Shown one piece after another: positions 53,040 through 62,456 of a stretch of 64,000 bases of DNA (position 1 is its first letter; each line of letters opens with the position of its first letter). The notes beneath the pieces were generated by a model. That model made no database searches, was not told where the DNA came from, and was given only the letters and a program-made list of their open reading frames with translations. Both the position numbers and the translations under genes were made by a program. Origin of the DNA: Longibacter sp051155795 (lineage in GTDB: Bacteria; Bacteroidota; Rhodothermia; Rhodothermales; Salinibacteraceae); the NCBI RefSeq assembly GCF_051155795.1, contig NZ_DAXETW010000081.1, forward strand, positions 1-64,000, given 5' to 3'.

Positions 53040-54284
53040 ATGGAAACACGCGAATCCGTTTCGTCCCGTCCGAGCCCATCTGCAGATCCGGCTTCAAGCG
53101 GTCGCGGCACCGACGATGGTCCGGTCAGCGGCCCGCGCTTGACCGGGGCGGACGGTGCCGGGCGGGCGTCCCCATGGGTCCGACGCGAGGCGTCCGCTGG
53201 AACAGAAGGCACGCATGTTGCCGTGATGCACCGCCAGCGGACGACGCTGCTGTGGCTTTCCGGCCTGAGCATTTTGCTCGGCATGACGGCGATTCTCGCG
53301 CTCGGCACAGGCGCGGTCGATATATCGGCCGGTGCCGTGCTCGCCATCCTGGCGGACCGGATCGGCCTGAGCCTGCCGTGGAGCTTCGAGACCCGGCAGG
53401 CGCTCGTTCTGACGAACATCCGCCTGCCACGCGTCATCCTCGGATTAATCGTCGGCGGCGGCCTGTCGGTGAGCGGGGCGATGATGCAGGGCCTGTTTCG
53501 GAATCCGCTGGCCGACCCCGGACTGATCGGTGTGTCGAGCGGAGCCGCGCTCGGAGCGGTCACAACGATCGTTCTCCTGCCCGCCGCATCGGCAGGCGCA
53601 ACGGCCATGTGGAGCAGCGCCGTCTTGCTTCCGCTGGCCGCCTTCGCGGGGGGCGTGATCGCGACGGTGGTGGTCTACCGCCTCGCGACGTCGAACGGCC
53701 GCACATCGGTGGCGACGATGCTCCTCGCGGGCATCGCGATCAATGCCGTGGCCGGCGCAGGAACCGGCATGCTCACCTTTATCGCGGACGACGATCAGCT
53801 TCGCGATCTCACGTTCTGGTCCCTCGGAAGCCTCGGCGGGGCGACGTGGTCGTCTCTGGCCGTAGTCGGGCCTTGTGTCCTGCTCTGCGTTATCGCCGCC
53901 CCCATGCTGGCGCGGTCCCTCAACGCGATGCTCCTCGGCGAGGCGGAGGCACAGCACCTCGGTATCAACACACAGTGGGTCAAGCGAGTCGTCATCGGCG
54001 GCGCTGCCCTCGCCGTCGGCGCATCCGTCGCCGTATCCGGGATCATCGGTTTCGTTGGACTCGTCGTGCCGCACCTGCTCCGGCTCGCCGCCGGTCCCGA
54101 CCACCGGATGCTGCTCCCGGGATCGGCGTTGCTCGGCGGCACCCTCCTGGTTGGTGCCGACCTGCTCTCACGCATCGTCGTGAGCCCGGCAGAACTTCCG
54201 ATTGGGATCGTGACCGCACTCGTCGGGGGCCCCTTTTTCCTCTGGCTCCTGCTTCGCCAGCGCGGCCGCTCCCCCGTGCTATGA
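53040..54284 (+). CDS. hmuU: FecCD-type haem ABC permease
   Basis: 414 aa. From residue 63 (MHRQRTTLLWLSG, at 53226) the sequence is a standard 10-TM FecCD permease: RLPRVILGLIVGGGLSVSGAMMQGLFRNPLADPGLIGVSSGAALGA, GIAINAVAGAGTGM, GFVGLVVPHLLRL. Residues 1-62 are Ser/Gly/Pro-rich and not part of the fold. ATG 53040 is 53 nt after hmuT; ATG 53226 is the alternative start giving the usual length. It forms the inner-membrane channel with HmuV. Confidence 0.9.
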   Translation: METRESVSSRPSPSADPASSGRGTDDGPVSGPRLTGADGAGRASPWVRREASAGTEGTHVAVMHRQRTTLLWLSGLSILLGMTAILALGTGAVDISAGAVLAILADRIGLSLPWSFETRQALVLTNIRLPRVILGLIVGGGLSVSGAMMQGLFRNPLADPGLIGVSSGAALGAVTTIVLLPAASAGATAMWSSAVLLPLAAFAGGVIATVVVYRLATSNGRTSVATMLLAGIAINAVAGAGTGMLTFIADDDQLRDLTFWSLGSLGGATWSSLAVVGPCVLLCVIAAPMLARSLNAMLLGEAEAQHLGINTQWVKRVVIGGAALAVGASVAVSGIIGFVGLVVPHLLRLAAGPDHRMLLPGSALLGGTLLVGADLLSRIVVSPAELPIGIVTALVGGPFFLWLLLRQRGRSPVL

Positions 54285-54389
54285 GCAATTCTTCGAGGCG
54301 ATGAGCCGCGTCGCGAGTGATCCGTGACGGTCGGTTCGCCCCCCGAACGAACAGGCACCAACCTCTTTTCACCGAACCGAACCTCTGCC

Positions 54390-55214
54390 ATGATCGACGT
54401 AGGAGATGTAACCGTACGAATCGGCGAGGCCGTCCTGCTCGAGGACGTCACGACGAGCGTGCGGCCCGGGCGCGTAACGGTAGTCATCGGGCCAAACGGA
54501 GCGGGCAAGACCACGCTGCTCCGGACCGCCAGCGGGACGCAGGTCCCCTCCGCCGGTCGCGTTCGCATGGATAACCGGGCGCTGACTGCCTTTACCGCTC
54601 ACGAACAGGCACTCCGCCGGGCCGTTCTGCCGCAGAAGGTATCCCTTCCGTTCTCGTTTTCGGTCATCGACGTTGTCCTGATGGGACGCACGCCGCACGT
54701 CCGCGGAGCAACCGAGTCGGAGTCCGATCTCGAGATCGCCTTCGCCGCGCTCGACCGGGTGGCGATGACCGACTTTGCCGACCGCGATTACGCTACGCTT
54801 TCCGGGGGCGAGCAGCAGCGGGTTCACCTTGCCCGGGCCCTCGCGCAGGTATGGGACCCGCCTGACGACGGTCATCGGTACCTCCTGCTCGACGAGCCGA
54901 CCGCGAGCCTCGACCTCGCCCACCAGCACGGCGTACTCTCAATCGCGGTGGCCCTTGCCGCAGAAGGTGCCGGGGTCCTGGCCGTGCTCCACGACCTCAA
55001 CCTGGCGGCCCAGTACGCCGACCACGTCGTCGTCATGCGAAAGGGGTCTATTGCCGCGCAGGGCCCACCGGACGACGTCCTGACGCCGCCGCTCATCCGA
55101 GACATCTTCGACGTGTCCGTCCTCGTGCAGCCCCACCCCTGCCACGACTGCCCGCTCGTCGTTCCTTACGCCGGAACAGACATCCCCAAGGTCCCAGAAC
55201 ACCGAGCGGCATGA
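54390..55214 (+). CDS. hmuV: Haem ABC transporter ATP-binding protein
   Basis: 274 aa: Walker A GPNGAGKTTLLR near residue 38, RAVLPQKVSLPFSFSVIDVVLMGRTPH (the iron/haem ATPase pattern), signature LSGGEQQRVHLARALAQ, Walker B LLLDEPTASLD, and switch His in AVLHDLNLAAQYADHV. Powers haem import with HmuU. Start at ATG 54390; the frame extends 22 codons up. Confidence 0.94.
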   Translation: MIDVGDVTVRIGEAVLLEDVTTSVRPGRVTVVIGPNGAGKTTLLRTASGTQVPSAGRVRMDNRALTAFTAHEQALRRAVLPQKVSLPFSFSVIDVVLMGRTPHVRGATESESDLEIAFAALDRVAMTDFADRDYATLSGGEQQRVHLARALAQVWDPPDDGHRYLLLDEPTASLDLAHQHGVLSIAVALAAEGAGVLAVLHDLNLAAQYADHVVVMRKGSIAAQGPPDDVLTPPLIRDIFDVSVLVQPHPCHDCPLVVPYAGTDIPKVPEHRAA

Positions 55215-55235
55215 CCGTCATTCCCATACAGCCTT

Positions 55236-55346
55236 ATACGTTCATGCGTTGATGCGTCTGTCCGTTAATGTAATGCGCTCACACGTTGACACGTTGACAC
55301 GTTCACACGTTCATACACTCACACCTTCACACTCTCACACATTCCC
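55236..55346. repeat. Long octamer array inside the haem operon (GTTGACAC/CTTCACAC)
   Basis: About twelve 8-nt units: GCGTTGAT-like at the 5' end, then ACGTTGAC, ACGTTGAC, ACGTTCAC, ACGTTCAT, ACACTCAC, ACCTTCAC, ACTCTCAC. It fills almost the whole gap between hmuV and hmuS and stops 4 nt before the hmuS start codon. Confidence 0.88.
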
Positions 55347-55349
55347 CTC

Positions 55350-56414
55350 ATGCCTTCGACCTCCGACGTTCATGCTTCCAACGACCTGCGCACCCGGTGG
55401 CGCGAGTACCGGCAGGAGAACCCGAACACGTATGCCCGCAACGCCGCCGCCGATCTCGGTGTGAGTGAAGTCGAGCTTCTGGCCACCGGATGCGGGGACC
55501 ACGTGACACGCCTCCGCGGCTCATGGCGCGCCCTTCTGGGCGAGCTTGAAACCCTCGGCCCGGTCATGGCGCTCACCCGCAACGATGCAGCCGTCCACGA
55601 GAAAACGGGACTCTACCAGAATACGAACTTTCCCGAGGACAGCCACGTCGGCCTCGTCTTGGACGACGATATCGACCTCCGCCTCTTCCTTAATCACTGG
55701 CACTACGGGTTCGCCGTCGAGCAAGAGACGAAGGCCGGTACGCGCCATGCGCTCCAGTTCTTCGACGCCGCCGGGACCGCCGTCCACAAGGTGTACCTCA
55801 CGCGCAAGAGCGACCGCGAGGCGTACGACGGGCTTGTGCAGAAATACCGGCACGACGACCAGTCGCCCGAGCAGACGGTCTCGGCAGAATCGGATGCGGA
55901 CAGCGACGAGGCCTCGACGGTCTCGAAGACGGACGCGGAGAACTTCCTTGAGGCGTGGGCAGAGCTCGAAGACACGCACGACTTCTTCCCGCTCCTGCGC
56001 GATTACGACATCGGTCGAACGGAGGCGCTCGGATTGGCTGAAGGACGCTTCACGACGCCCGTGCCGGCGGAAGCGCTACGGTTCACGCTTCAGGCGGCTC
56101 GCGACGGCGAGGTGCCGATCATGGTCTTTGTCGGCAACAAAGGGTGCCTGCAGATCCACAGCGGACCGGTGAAAAAGCTGAAGGAGACCGGCCCGTGGTA
56201 CAATGTACTGGATCCGGGCTTCAACCTGCACCTGAACGAGACGATGATCGACCGGGCGTGGGTCGTCGAGAAGCCAACCAGCGACGGCACGGTGACATCT
56301 CTTGAGCTCTACGATGCCGACGGCTGGCCGATCGCAAGGTTCTTCGGGAAGCGGAAGCCCGGGATTCCCGAGCGGGAAGACTGGCGCGCCATCCTGGACG
56401 ACCTCCGGGCATAG
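55350..56414 (+). CDS. hmuS: HmuS/HemS-family haem utilisation protein
   Basis: 354 aa, two repeated halves. First half: DHVTRLRGSWRALLGELETLGPVMALTRNDAAVHEKTGLYQN and DIDLRLFLNHWHYGFAVE; second half: WAELEDTHDFFPLLRDYDIGRTEALGLAE, VFVGNKGCLQIHSGPVKKLK, NLHLNETMIDRAWVVEKPT. This is the HemS/HmuS family: cytoplasmic haem carriers or degraders receiving haem from the importer. An acidic insertion between the halves (about residues 165-190) is notable. Last gene of the haem operon. Confidence 0.92.
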   Translation: MPSTSDVHASNDLRTRWREYRQENPNTYARNAAADLGVSEVELLATGCGDHVTRLRGSWRALLGELETLGPVMALTRNDAAVHEKTGLYQNTNFPEDSHVGLVLDDDIDLRLFLNHWHYGFAVEQETKAGTRHALQFFDAAGTAVHKVYLTRKSDREAYDGLVQKYRHDDQSPEQTVSAESDADSDEASTVSKTDAENFLEAWAELEDTHDFFPLLRDYDIGRTEALGLAEGRFTTPVPAEALRFTLQAARDGEVPIMVFVGNKGCLQIHSGPVKKLKETGPWYNVLDPGFNLHLNETMIDRAWVVEKPTSDGTVTSLELYDADGWPIARFFGKRKPGIPEREDWRAILDDLRA

Positions 56415-56430
56415 CGTCGCTGCCTCCTGT

Positions 56431-57042
56431 TCAGCGTACCGCGGTCCCGATGATGTGCGGCGCCACGACGGGGAGGCCGCTATCGAACCGCTCAACGTTG
56501 ACCTCGGCAAATCCGGCCTGATCGAGCGCCGTCCCGGTATCTCGGTCGGGCCGGCAGCCGTCGGCCAGGGGCTGCCAGAGGGGACGGATCCCGGACTGCA
56601 GCCAGCGTAGCCATCGACCCGGTTCCGCGGCGACGTGCTCGATGAAGTAGAGCCGCCCACCCGGGCGAAGGATGCGCCGAACCTCGGCGAGCGTCTCGTC
56701 GAGATGGGGCACGGAGCACAGCACGAGCGTACTGATCACCGCGTCGACGCTCGCATCCGGCAGGCCGGTATCCTGCGCCGGGTTGGTCCGAAGTTCCGCG
56801 TCGATCTCTCGCCCTTGCAGTTTAGGGCGCAGCAGATCGTGCATGTGACGATTCGGCTCGAGACCGATCCACCGGATGTGATCAGGGAGATACGGCAGGT
56901 TGACGCCGGTCCCGGGCCCGATTTCTACGACCGTGCCCTCCAGGTCGGCAAAGAGCTGCCGCTTCCGGTCGCCGTAGAGACGGTGCTGCGTCTCGTCGCC
57001 GAGCGCCAGGCTGTGCGCGAAAAGCTTCTTATAAAGCGACAC
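56431..57042 (-). CDS. Class I SAM-dependent methyltransferase
   Basis: 203 aa: motif I VVEIGPGTGVNLPYLP near residue 38, GLEPNRHMHDLLRPKL, motif IV VDAVISTLVLCSVPHLDE and ILRPGGRLYFIEHV. UbiE/METTL7-like small-molecule methyltransferase; substrate unknown. GTG start at 57042. Convergent with hmuS, only 16 nt apart, with no terminator between them. Confidence 0.88.
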   Translation of the reverse strand: MSLYKKLFAHSLALGDETQHRLYGDRKRQLFADLEGTVVEIGPGTGVNLPYLPDHIRWIGLEPNRHMHDLLRPKLQGREIDAELRTNPAQDTGLPDASVDAVISTLVLCSVPHLDETLAEVRRILRPGGRLYFIEHVAAEPGRWLRWLQSGIRPLWQPLADGCRPDRDTGTALDQAGFAEVNVERFDSGLPVVAPHIIGTAVR

Positions 57043-57154
57043 GAGGAGGACAAACGTTTAAGGTTCGCGATTCCATGTGCAGAGCGTACGCATCCATCGC
57101 CAACGTGTATCCCTCCCGACCCTGCACACATACAGACCGACATCACTCGACCCC

Positions 57155-58351
57155 TTACGTACCCGAGGCTGCGTACGTGGCGTCGACCTCGATGTCGGGA
57201 ATGGCGGTCGCCGCGCCGGCCGAGCACGTCCAGATCGGCGGCTGGAAGCGATCGCCGTGCTGATGCGCGAGGTAGGTCTTGAAGGCCTCCAGTTCGTGCC
57301 GCTGCAGATCCAGCACTTTGGCGATGCGGCGGATGCTGAGGTACTGCACGTCCTCATCGTTTACGGAGGACGAGTAGGCCAGGAGTTCGCGCTCGAGGTC
57401 TTCCATCGGAAGATTGCCGTCGGATCGCGCAGAGGCAGACTCTTGGAGGCGTTCTCGGGAACGCCGCTCGAACTCCAGTTCCGACGTTCGGCCGAAGTCA
57501 TTCAGGACGGTCTCGCACGCCTGAATAGAGGTGGCTCCGCCGAAGGCTTCGGCGATCTCATTCCGTCGATACACGTCCTCGTGCGTGAACGACCGTACGG
57601 TGCGGCTTTCGTCCGACAGTTCAACGCGGAGACCGGAGCTCCGGATCTCCGCAATCCCCCGGTGCCCCAGCGCTGCTGCCGTAGTCAACCCCGACACCTC
57701 CGACGGCAGCCACCGGAACGCCGACGCGAATCGTGCGGCCGTGTCCGGCGTAATGACGTCCGTCTCCACCGTGTCATTGTCCGCGATCAGGTCGCGATGG
57801 ACATCCTCCACGTCCTCTGGCGACAGCTCCCCGTCGAGCCCGATCCCCGAAACCACCACGCGGACATCTGCATCCAGGTCGTGCGTGCCGGCGAGCGCAA
57901 GGCCGTCCGCGAGCGGGCTCCGCAACATCTCCTCGTGCCCGCGTGCGAGGATGTCGCCGCCCACATCCACGACGAGCACCTTCTCGAAGCCAAGGCGACG
58001 CTGCAGTTCGGTGATCTGCGTTCGCACCCGCTCGGGGCCGCGCGTCACATCCATGAGGTAGTAGGCCACGCCGAACGACTCGGCGAGCCGCGGGACGAAG
58101 GTCGTCCGATCCCCGCGCAGGCGGCTGGAGGGCGTGATGCGATGGTTGTGCTCGCCGACCGCCTCGATCGCTTCAAAGTCTTCCGGCGCGCGAGGGCCGG
58201 GCTCAGGGTCGAACAGAGTTCGCTCCCAGACGAGCGTCGCAAACGCCGTCCGCTTCGGATCCAGTCCCAGCGTGTCGGCAATCATGAGGGCAGCGAGCGC
58301 GTCTCCACCGCCACCGCCGGCAAAAATGAGTGTGTCTTTGACGTGGTCCAC
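57155..58351 (-). CDS. DUF1152 family protein
   Basis: 398 aa. N-terminal glycine-rich loop LIFAGGGGGDALAALMIAD, then VVDVGGDILARGHE and VVSGIGLDGELSPEDV, the DUF1152 pattern of proteins found in archaea and some bacteria, with no known function. The Gly-rich loop and DVGGD suggest nucleotide or metal binding, which is inference. GTG start at 58351. It precedes the methyltransferase gene by 112 nt on the same strand; common transcription is possible. Confidence 0.75.
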   Translation of the reverse strand: MDHVKDTLIFAGGGGGDALAALMIADTLGLDPKRTAFATLVWERTLFDPEPGPRAPEDFEAIEAVGEHNHRITPSSRLRGDRTTFVPRLAESFGVAYYLMDVTRGPERVRTQITELQRRLGFEKVLVVDVGGDILARGHEEMLRSPLADGLALAGTHDLDADVRVVVSGIGLDGELSPEDVEDVHRDLIADNDTVETDVITPDTAARFASAFRWLPSEVSGLTTAAALGHRGIAEIRSSGLRVELSDESRTVRSFTHEDVYRRNEIAEAFGGATSIQACETVLNDFGRTSELEFERRSRERLQESASARSDGNLPMEDLERELLAYSSSVNDEDVQYLSIRRIAKVLDLQRHELEAFKTYLAHQHGDRFQPPIWTCSAGAATAIPDIEVDATYAASGT

Positions 58352-58636
58352 AGCGTGCTAGGACATTTGAAGAAAACGTGGACACACCGAATCGTTAGCG
58401 GTCGATCGGGTTGCAGGGAAAGAGGCCCTGCGTGCGACGGACTCGATACGTTCTCGACAGGTAACATGTGCGTTCAATCCTGATCACGTTATGCACATTT
58501 TGAAGAGCGTCCTGCACGTTTTCTGCAGCGAAACGGACGTCCGCCTCGGAGCCGTACATGGCAATCTGCCAGTCGTACAATGACGCGTTGCAGCCTTTCC
58601 TGCGGAAGGGGATACAACCTGCTGCACCGTCGCTGC
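58352..58636. other. Intergenic, only a doubtful 54-codon frame
   Basis: On the minus strand a frame from ATG 58559 to 58395 (MYGSEADVRFAAENVQDALQ onward) could encode 54 aa. Its codon bias is weak and no family is recognised, so it is not called as a gene. Confidence 0.3.
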
Positions 58637-59335
58637 TTATCGGGACGAATCCCCAATCCGGAACGACGGCAGGTGCAGCGTCCACTTCAGAGCGGCGAGG
58701 CGGAGGAGCGTGACGGCGACGATGGTGGCGCTCGCCGCTCCCCAGGCGCCGAGGCCGAGGCTCTGGAGGCCGAGGTACAGCGCTCCCCCACCCAACGCGG
58801 CGGTGGCGTAGATCTCCCGGCGGAGAATCAACGGCGTCTCGTCGCACAAAACGTCGCGGATCATGCCGCCTACCGTTGCCGTGATGCCGGCCATCAGTAC
58901 AACGATGGCGGGCCCGGCTCCGTGATCCAGGGCGACGCGTGCACCGACCACGGCAAACACGGCCAGCCCGAATGCGTCCGCGTACAGGAGCGCGCTGTCG
59001 GGCGGACGGACGTATCGGGTGTAAAAGAAGGTGACCAGCGCCGCGCCTACGATGACGACCAGGTACAGCCCGTCATCGATCCAGAAGACCGGGTGCCGGT
59101 CGAGGAGAAGGTCGCGCGTCGTTCCCCCTCCCACGGCGGTGACGGCAGCGATGACAACGACGCCGAACACGTCCATGTGCCGACGACCAGCGGCGAGCGC
59201 CCCTGATATGGCAAATACGATCGTTCCAAACAGGTCCAGCGCGTACAGCACGTCTCCGGGCGAGGCCGTCACGGCCTCCGCGACCTGGGCGACCTGTGCC
59301 CAGGATTCGCCGTGCAACCAGATAAGGTCCGTCAT
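58637..59335 (-). CDS. TRIC-type (UPF0126) membrane channel
   Basis: 232-aa membrane protein with about seven helices as two triplets. Each repeat carries the family motif: FGTIVFAISGALAAGRRHMDVFG followed by TAVGGGTTRDLLLDRHPVFW, and FGLAVFAVVGARVALDHG followed by TATVGGMIRDVLCDETP. Homologous bacterial trimeric intracellular cation channels conduct K+/Na+ across the inner membrane. ATG overlaps the symporter stop (ATGA at 59332-59335), so translation is coupled to the upstream Na+ symporter. Confidence 0.9.
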   Translation of the reverse strand: MTDLIWLHGESWAQVAQVAEAVTASPGDVLYALDLFGTIVFAISGALAAGRRHMDVFGVVVIAAVTAVGGGTTRDLLLDRHPVFWIDDGLYLVVIVGAALVTFFYTRYVRPPDSALLYADAFGLAVFAVVGARVALDHGAGPAIVVLMAGITATVGGMIRDVLCDETPLILRREIYATAALGGGALYLGLQSLGLGAWGAASATIVAVTLLRLAALKWTLHLPSFRIGDSSR

Positions 59336-60927
59336 CCAGATTCTTCCTCCTTCATGCGGAGGTTCATTTCAAACATTTCGCGTCGACCCGAGAAGTACGC
59401 ACCGTCGTACCGGGCGAGTACGCGGTCACTCGGCGGCGTGCCGTAAACGATGCCGACCGCGATACCGGTCACGGCCATCGCCAGGCCGATGACCCCGTAG
59501 GCCAGCCCGGAGTCGGTCAGCCAGCCAGGCAACCAGAACAATAGCTCCGATTTTTCCAGGAAGAAAAACAGGAATGTGCCCACCGTTCCGAGGATAATCG
59601 CGAGATAGGCGGAAAGGGTCGTCGTTTTTTTCGAGAACACACTGAACACAGCCACTGCAGTGGTCGCTGAAAGAAGGGCACTCGACAGAAAGTACATGTC
59701 GAACAGGCCGGGAAACTCGAAGGCCCAAAGCAACGCGAGACCGATGAATCCGGCTGTCACGCCCCTGCCCACGTTCAGGCGCGTGGTCCCGCTGACGTCG
59801 TAGCGCTCAAATACGAGCGGCTCCAGGACATCCTTCGTGAGGTTCATGGCGCACACGTTGACGTAGGTGTCGACCGAGGAGAGCGCCATCCCCATGAGCG
59901 CAACGATGAGCGCGCCGGCGACGAGCGGGTTTGCGAAGAGCTCGGTGATCATAGACGAGAAAATGAAGTAGCCGTAGCTCCCGACAGCATCCGGTACCTC
60001 TCCGCCGACCGGGGGAAAGATGACGAGAGCGGCAACGGCGATCAGCGTCGGCATGAGCACGACGATAATGACGTTGAACCCGACGTTCCACCACATGCCC
60101 GTGGCGGCCTCCTTCTCGTCGGTGGTGGCCATGATTCGCTGCCACGCGCCCTGCAGCGTGATGAACCCGGGTGTATAGATGACGACGGCGGCGATCATGT
60201 ACGAGAGGCCCGGTGAGTCCCAGTCCCAGAAGTGATCGGCGTACATCGGCGGCGTCTCGTTGATGGTCGGCACGATGGCGGCGAGGCTGCCGGCGCGGCG
60301 GACCGCTTCCTGGATGCCGAACCCGGTGAGCGCGGCCAGCATGACGGCGGCGCAGCCAAACTGTATGAGGTCCGTGCGGAGGACCGACCGGAATCCGCCG
60401 AGCGTGACGTAGGTGCCGAACGTGCAGCTGACGATGACAGCCATCGTGATGACCTCGACCTCCAGGGGACGCGACAGTACGGCGCTCAGAACGTAGATCT
60501 CGGCGGCCAGCCATGTCAGGTAGGCAAAACTCTGCACGGGGCCGAGGAGCGTCTGCGTGAGGCGGTCGAACCGGAAACGCAGGATTTCAGGAATCGATAC
60601 GCCGGGAAACCTCCGGAAGAGCGTGGGGACGAAGAGCAGCCCGACGGTGCACAGGATCCACGGGACGGTAAATAGCCAGATGGCCCCGGCGCCGTAGGTG
60701 TACCAGAGGTACATCTGCCACGTCATCCAGCCCAGAAGGAGCCACCCGGCCGCGAGGGACGCAGCCGTCCACCAGCCCGGAACGTCGCCCTCGCCGATCC
60801 AGAAGTCGAAGGCGCGCTCATCGCGATCGTCCACCGACCGCAGGCCGAAAAACTGGTAGGCGCCGATCCCGACCATACTCCCGAGAAAGAGGATGGCGAA
60901 GACCCAGTAGATGGTGGTGTCGGACAT
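59332..60927 (-). CDS. Sodium:solute symporter (SSS family)
   Basis: 531 aa with 13-14 hydrophobic helices. SSS features: GWLLLGWMTWQMYLWYTYGAGAIW, FRFDRLTQTLLGPVQSF, TLGGFRSVLRTDLIQF, and ALMGMALSSVDTYVNVCAMNLTKDV (Na+-site region with Ser/Ser/Asp). Imports an organic solute with Na+; the substrate cannot be read. A Na+-driven carrier fits a halophile. It lies between the sensor kinase (155 nt upstream) and TRIC gene on the same strand. Confidence 0.9.
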   Translation of the reverse strand: MSDTTIYWVFAILFLGSMVGIGAYQFFGLRSVDDRDERAFDFWIGEGDVPGWWTAASLAAGWLLLGWMTWQMYLWYTYGAGAIWLFTVPWILCTVGLLFVPTLFRRFPGVSIPEILRFRFDRLTQTLLGPVQSFAYLTWLAAEIYVLSAVLSRPLEVEVITMAVIVSCTFGTYVTLGGFRSVLRTDLIQFGCAAVMLAALTGFGIQEAVRRAGSLAAIVPTINETPPMYADHFWDWDSPGLSYMIAAVVIYTPGFITLQGAWQRIMATTDEKEAATGMWWNVGFNVIIVVLMPTLIAVAALVIFPPVGGEVPDAVGSYGYFIFSSMITELFANPLVAGALIVALMGMALSSVDTYVNVCAMNLTKDVLEPLVFERYDVSGTTRLNVGRGVTAGFIGLALLWAFEFPGLFDMYFLSSALLSATTAVAVFSVFSKKTTTLSAYLAIILGTVGTFLFFFLEKSELLFWLPGWLTDSGLAYGVIGLAMAVTGIAVGIVYGTPPSDRVLARYDGAYFSGRREMFEMNLRMKEEESG

Positions 60928-61082
60928 GACAGCGGGCTCGTAGGGCGGAGGGCGTACGAGAGCGTATCCTGTACGCCGTTGCCCGTCAAACGCCGACGCG
61001 GATCCTCACCGGATTGGTACGCACGCGAAGAAGTACGCACGCGAAGAACCGGGTAGGCACCGCCCGCGGATGGTGTATCCGC

Positions 61083-62456
61083 TCACGGAGCACCGGCAAC
61101 CGCCTCAGGCGCCTCGGGAGCGTCATCGCCGCGGGGATCCGGGACGCGGCACGTGACTCGCACGCGGGTCCCCTCCCCGTCCGAGTTCACATCGACGACG
61201 CCGTTCATGTCCTCGGCGCAGTGCGAGACCAGGGCCTGCCCGAACCCGGTCCCTTCCGCCACCCCGCCGGCCCAGGGCGAGGACAGCCCGGGGCCGTTGT
61301 CCGCCACTTCCAGTACCACCTCCTGCCTGCCACGCGTGTACGGACGTGCCGACAGGGACACGCGAAGGGCGTCTGTTTGGCCATCTCCCTGAAACGCGTA
61401 CTTGCATGCGTTCGTTATCAACTCATTGACGATGAGCACGCAGTTCTTCAGCGTCCGCGCATCAGTGTAGACGGGATCGAGGTCAAGGTCGCGCTCGATG
61501 TCGGCTTCCCGGAAGCTGCGCAGGATCTGGTCCGTTAGCAGTTCGATGTGGTCGTGAAGCGGGAGGCCGCCTTCTTCGTCCCGGCGGCTTCCCAGGGCCG
61601 AGTGAACGGTGCTCACCGCCATGACCATGCTCTGGCTCTGCGCCAGCACCGAGCGGTTGTGTTCGTCCGTGCTCTCCTGCTGCGCCATGTCCAGGTAATT
61701 CAGGATGACGTTCAAGTTGTTACCCACGCGGTGGCTCATCTCCCGGTACAGCATGTCGATTCGTCCCGCGAGCTCGCGTTCCCGCCGTCGGAGCCAGGAC
61801 GGCACGGTAAGGCTGAGTGCAAACACGACGACGATCCCCGCCATGAAGTAGGCCAGCACGAACAGGCTGTGCACGGGATCCTGCTGGATGACGGCGAGCG
61901 GCCGGTCTTCCAGATGAAGCGCCATGTAGACGATGCGAACGGGTGCAACGACGATCGTGAGGACGGCCGCCGCGGTCAGCAGCCCGCCCGGCAGGGTCCG
62001 TCGGAAGGATGAGGTCGTGCCGGCCAGCGTAAAGATCATGGCCACGGCGAGACAAGCGGTCGACGTCATCAGGCGAATCCCGAACTCCGGACGGCCGGTC
62101 AACGACGAAAGGACGAACACCGCCGTGGTGACCGCAAAGACGCCCCCGGAAATCCATCCCCACACGCCGATCGGGCGATCCTGGAATCGATGCAGACCAA
62201 GAGCGACGCCATTTGCTCCGGCATGAACCAGGGTATTCGCGACAGCCAGCGAGATGAAGTCGATCGTGTGGTCCTGAAGCAGAACCAGCACGCTCCCCAG
62301 CGCCATGGAGGCGGCGGCGACGGACCACCAGCCGAGGCCGGAGACCTGCTCCCGGTGTCGCCACCAGAACATGCCGATGAGCGCCGTCGCCATCCACATC
62401 GTCATGGACAGGCTGAACATCAGCGTGCCAATGTCAAGATCTACAACCGCATTCAT
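61083..62456 (-). CDS. Membrane sensor histidine kinase, HisKA_2 type
   Basis: 457 aa: about seven hydrophobic helices (residues 8-225), then HisKA_2 dimerisation domain with phospho-acceptor His in YREMSHRVGNNLNVILNYL (about residue 242), and HATPase with NELITNACKYAFQGDG (N box) and EVADNGPGL (G1 box), GTGFGQALVSHC. No PAS domain and no response regulator beside it, so its partner is elsewhere. ATG 62456 overlaps the stop of a 38-codon ORF (ATGA). Confidence 0.9.
   Translation of the reverse strand: MNAVVDLDIGTLMFSLSMTMWMATALIGMFWWRHREQVSGLGWWSVAAASMALGSVLVLLQDHTIDFISLAVANTLVHAGANGVALGLHRFQDRPIGVWGWISGGVFAVTTAVFVLSSLTGRPEFGIRLMTSTACLAVAMIFTLAGTTSSFRRTLPGGLLTAAAVLTIVVAPVRIVYMALHLEDRPLAVIQQDPVHSLFVLAYFMAGIVVVFALSLTVPSWLRRRERELAGRIDMLYREMSHRVGNNLNVILNYLDMAQQESTDEHNRSVLAQSQSMVMAVSTVHSALGSRRDEEGGLPLHDHIELLTDQILRSFREADIERDLDLDPVYTDARTLKNCVLIVNELITNACKYAFQGDGQTDALRVSLSARPYTRGRQEVVLEVADNGPGLSSPWAGGVAEGTGFGQALVSHCAEDMNGVVDVNSDGEGTRVRVTCRVPDPRGDDAPEAPEAVAGAP

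Noticed and set aside
53174..54304. 376-codon plus-strand frame overlapping hmuU in another frame
   Set aside because: Arg/Gly-rich translation typical of a shifted frame; hmuU shows the complete FecCD permease pattern.
58395..58559. 54-codon minus-strand ORF upstream of the DUF1152 gene
   Set aside because: Weak codon bias, no ribosome site and no family resemblance. Noted in the intergenic entry only.
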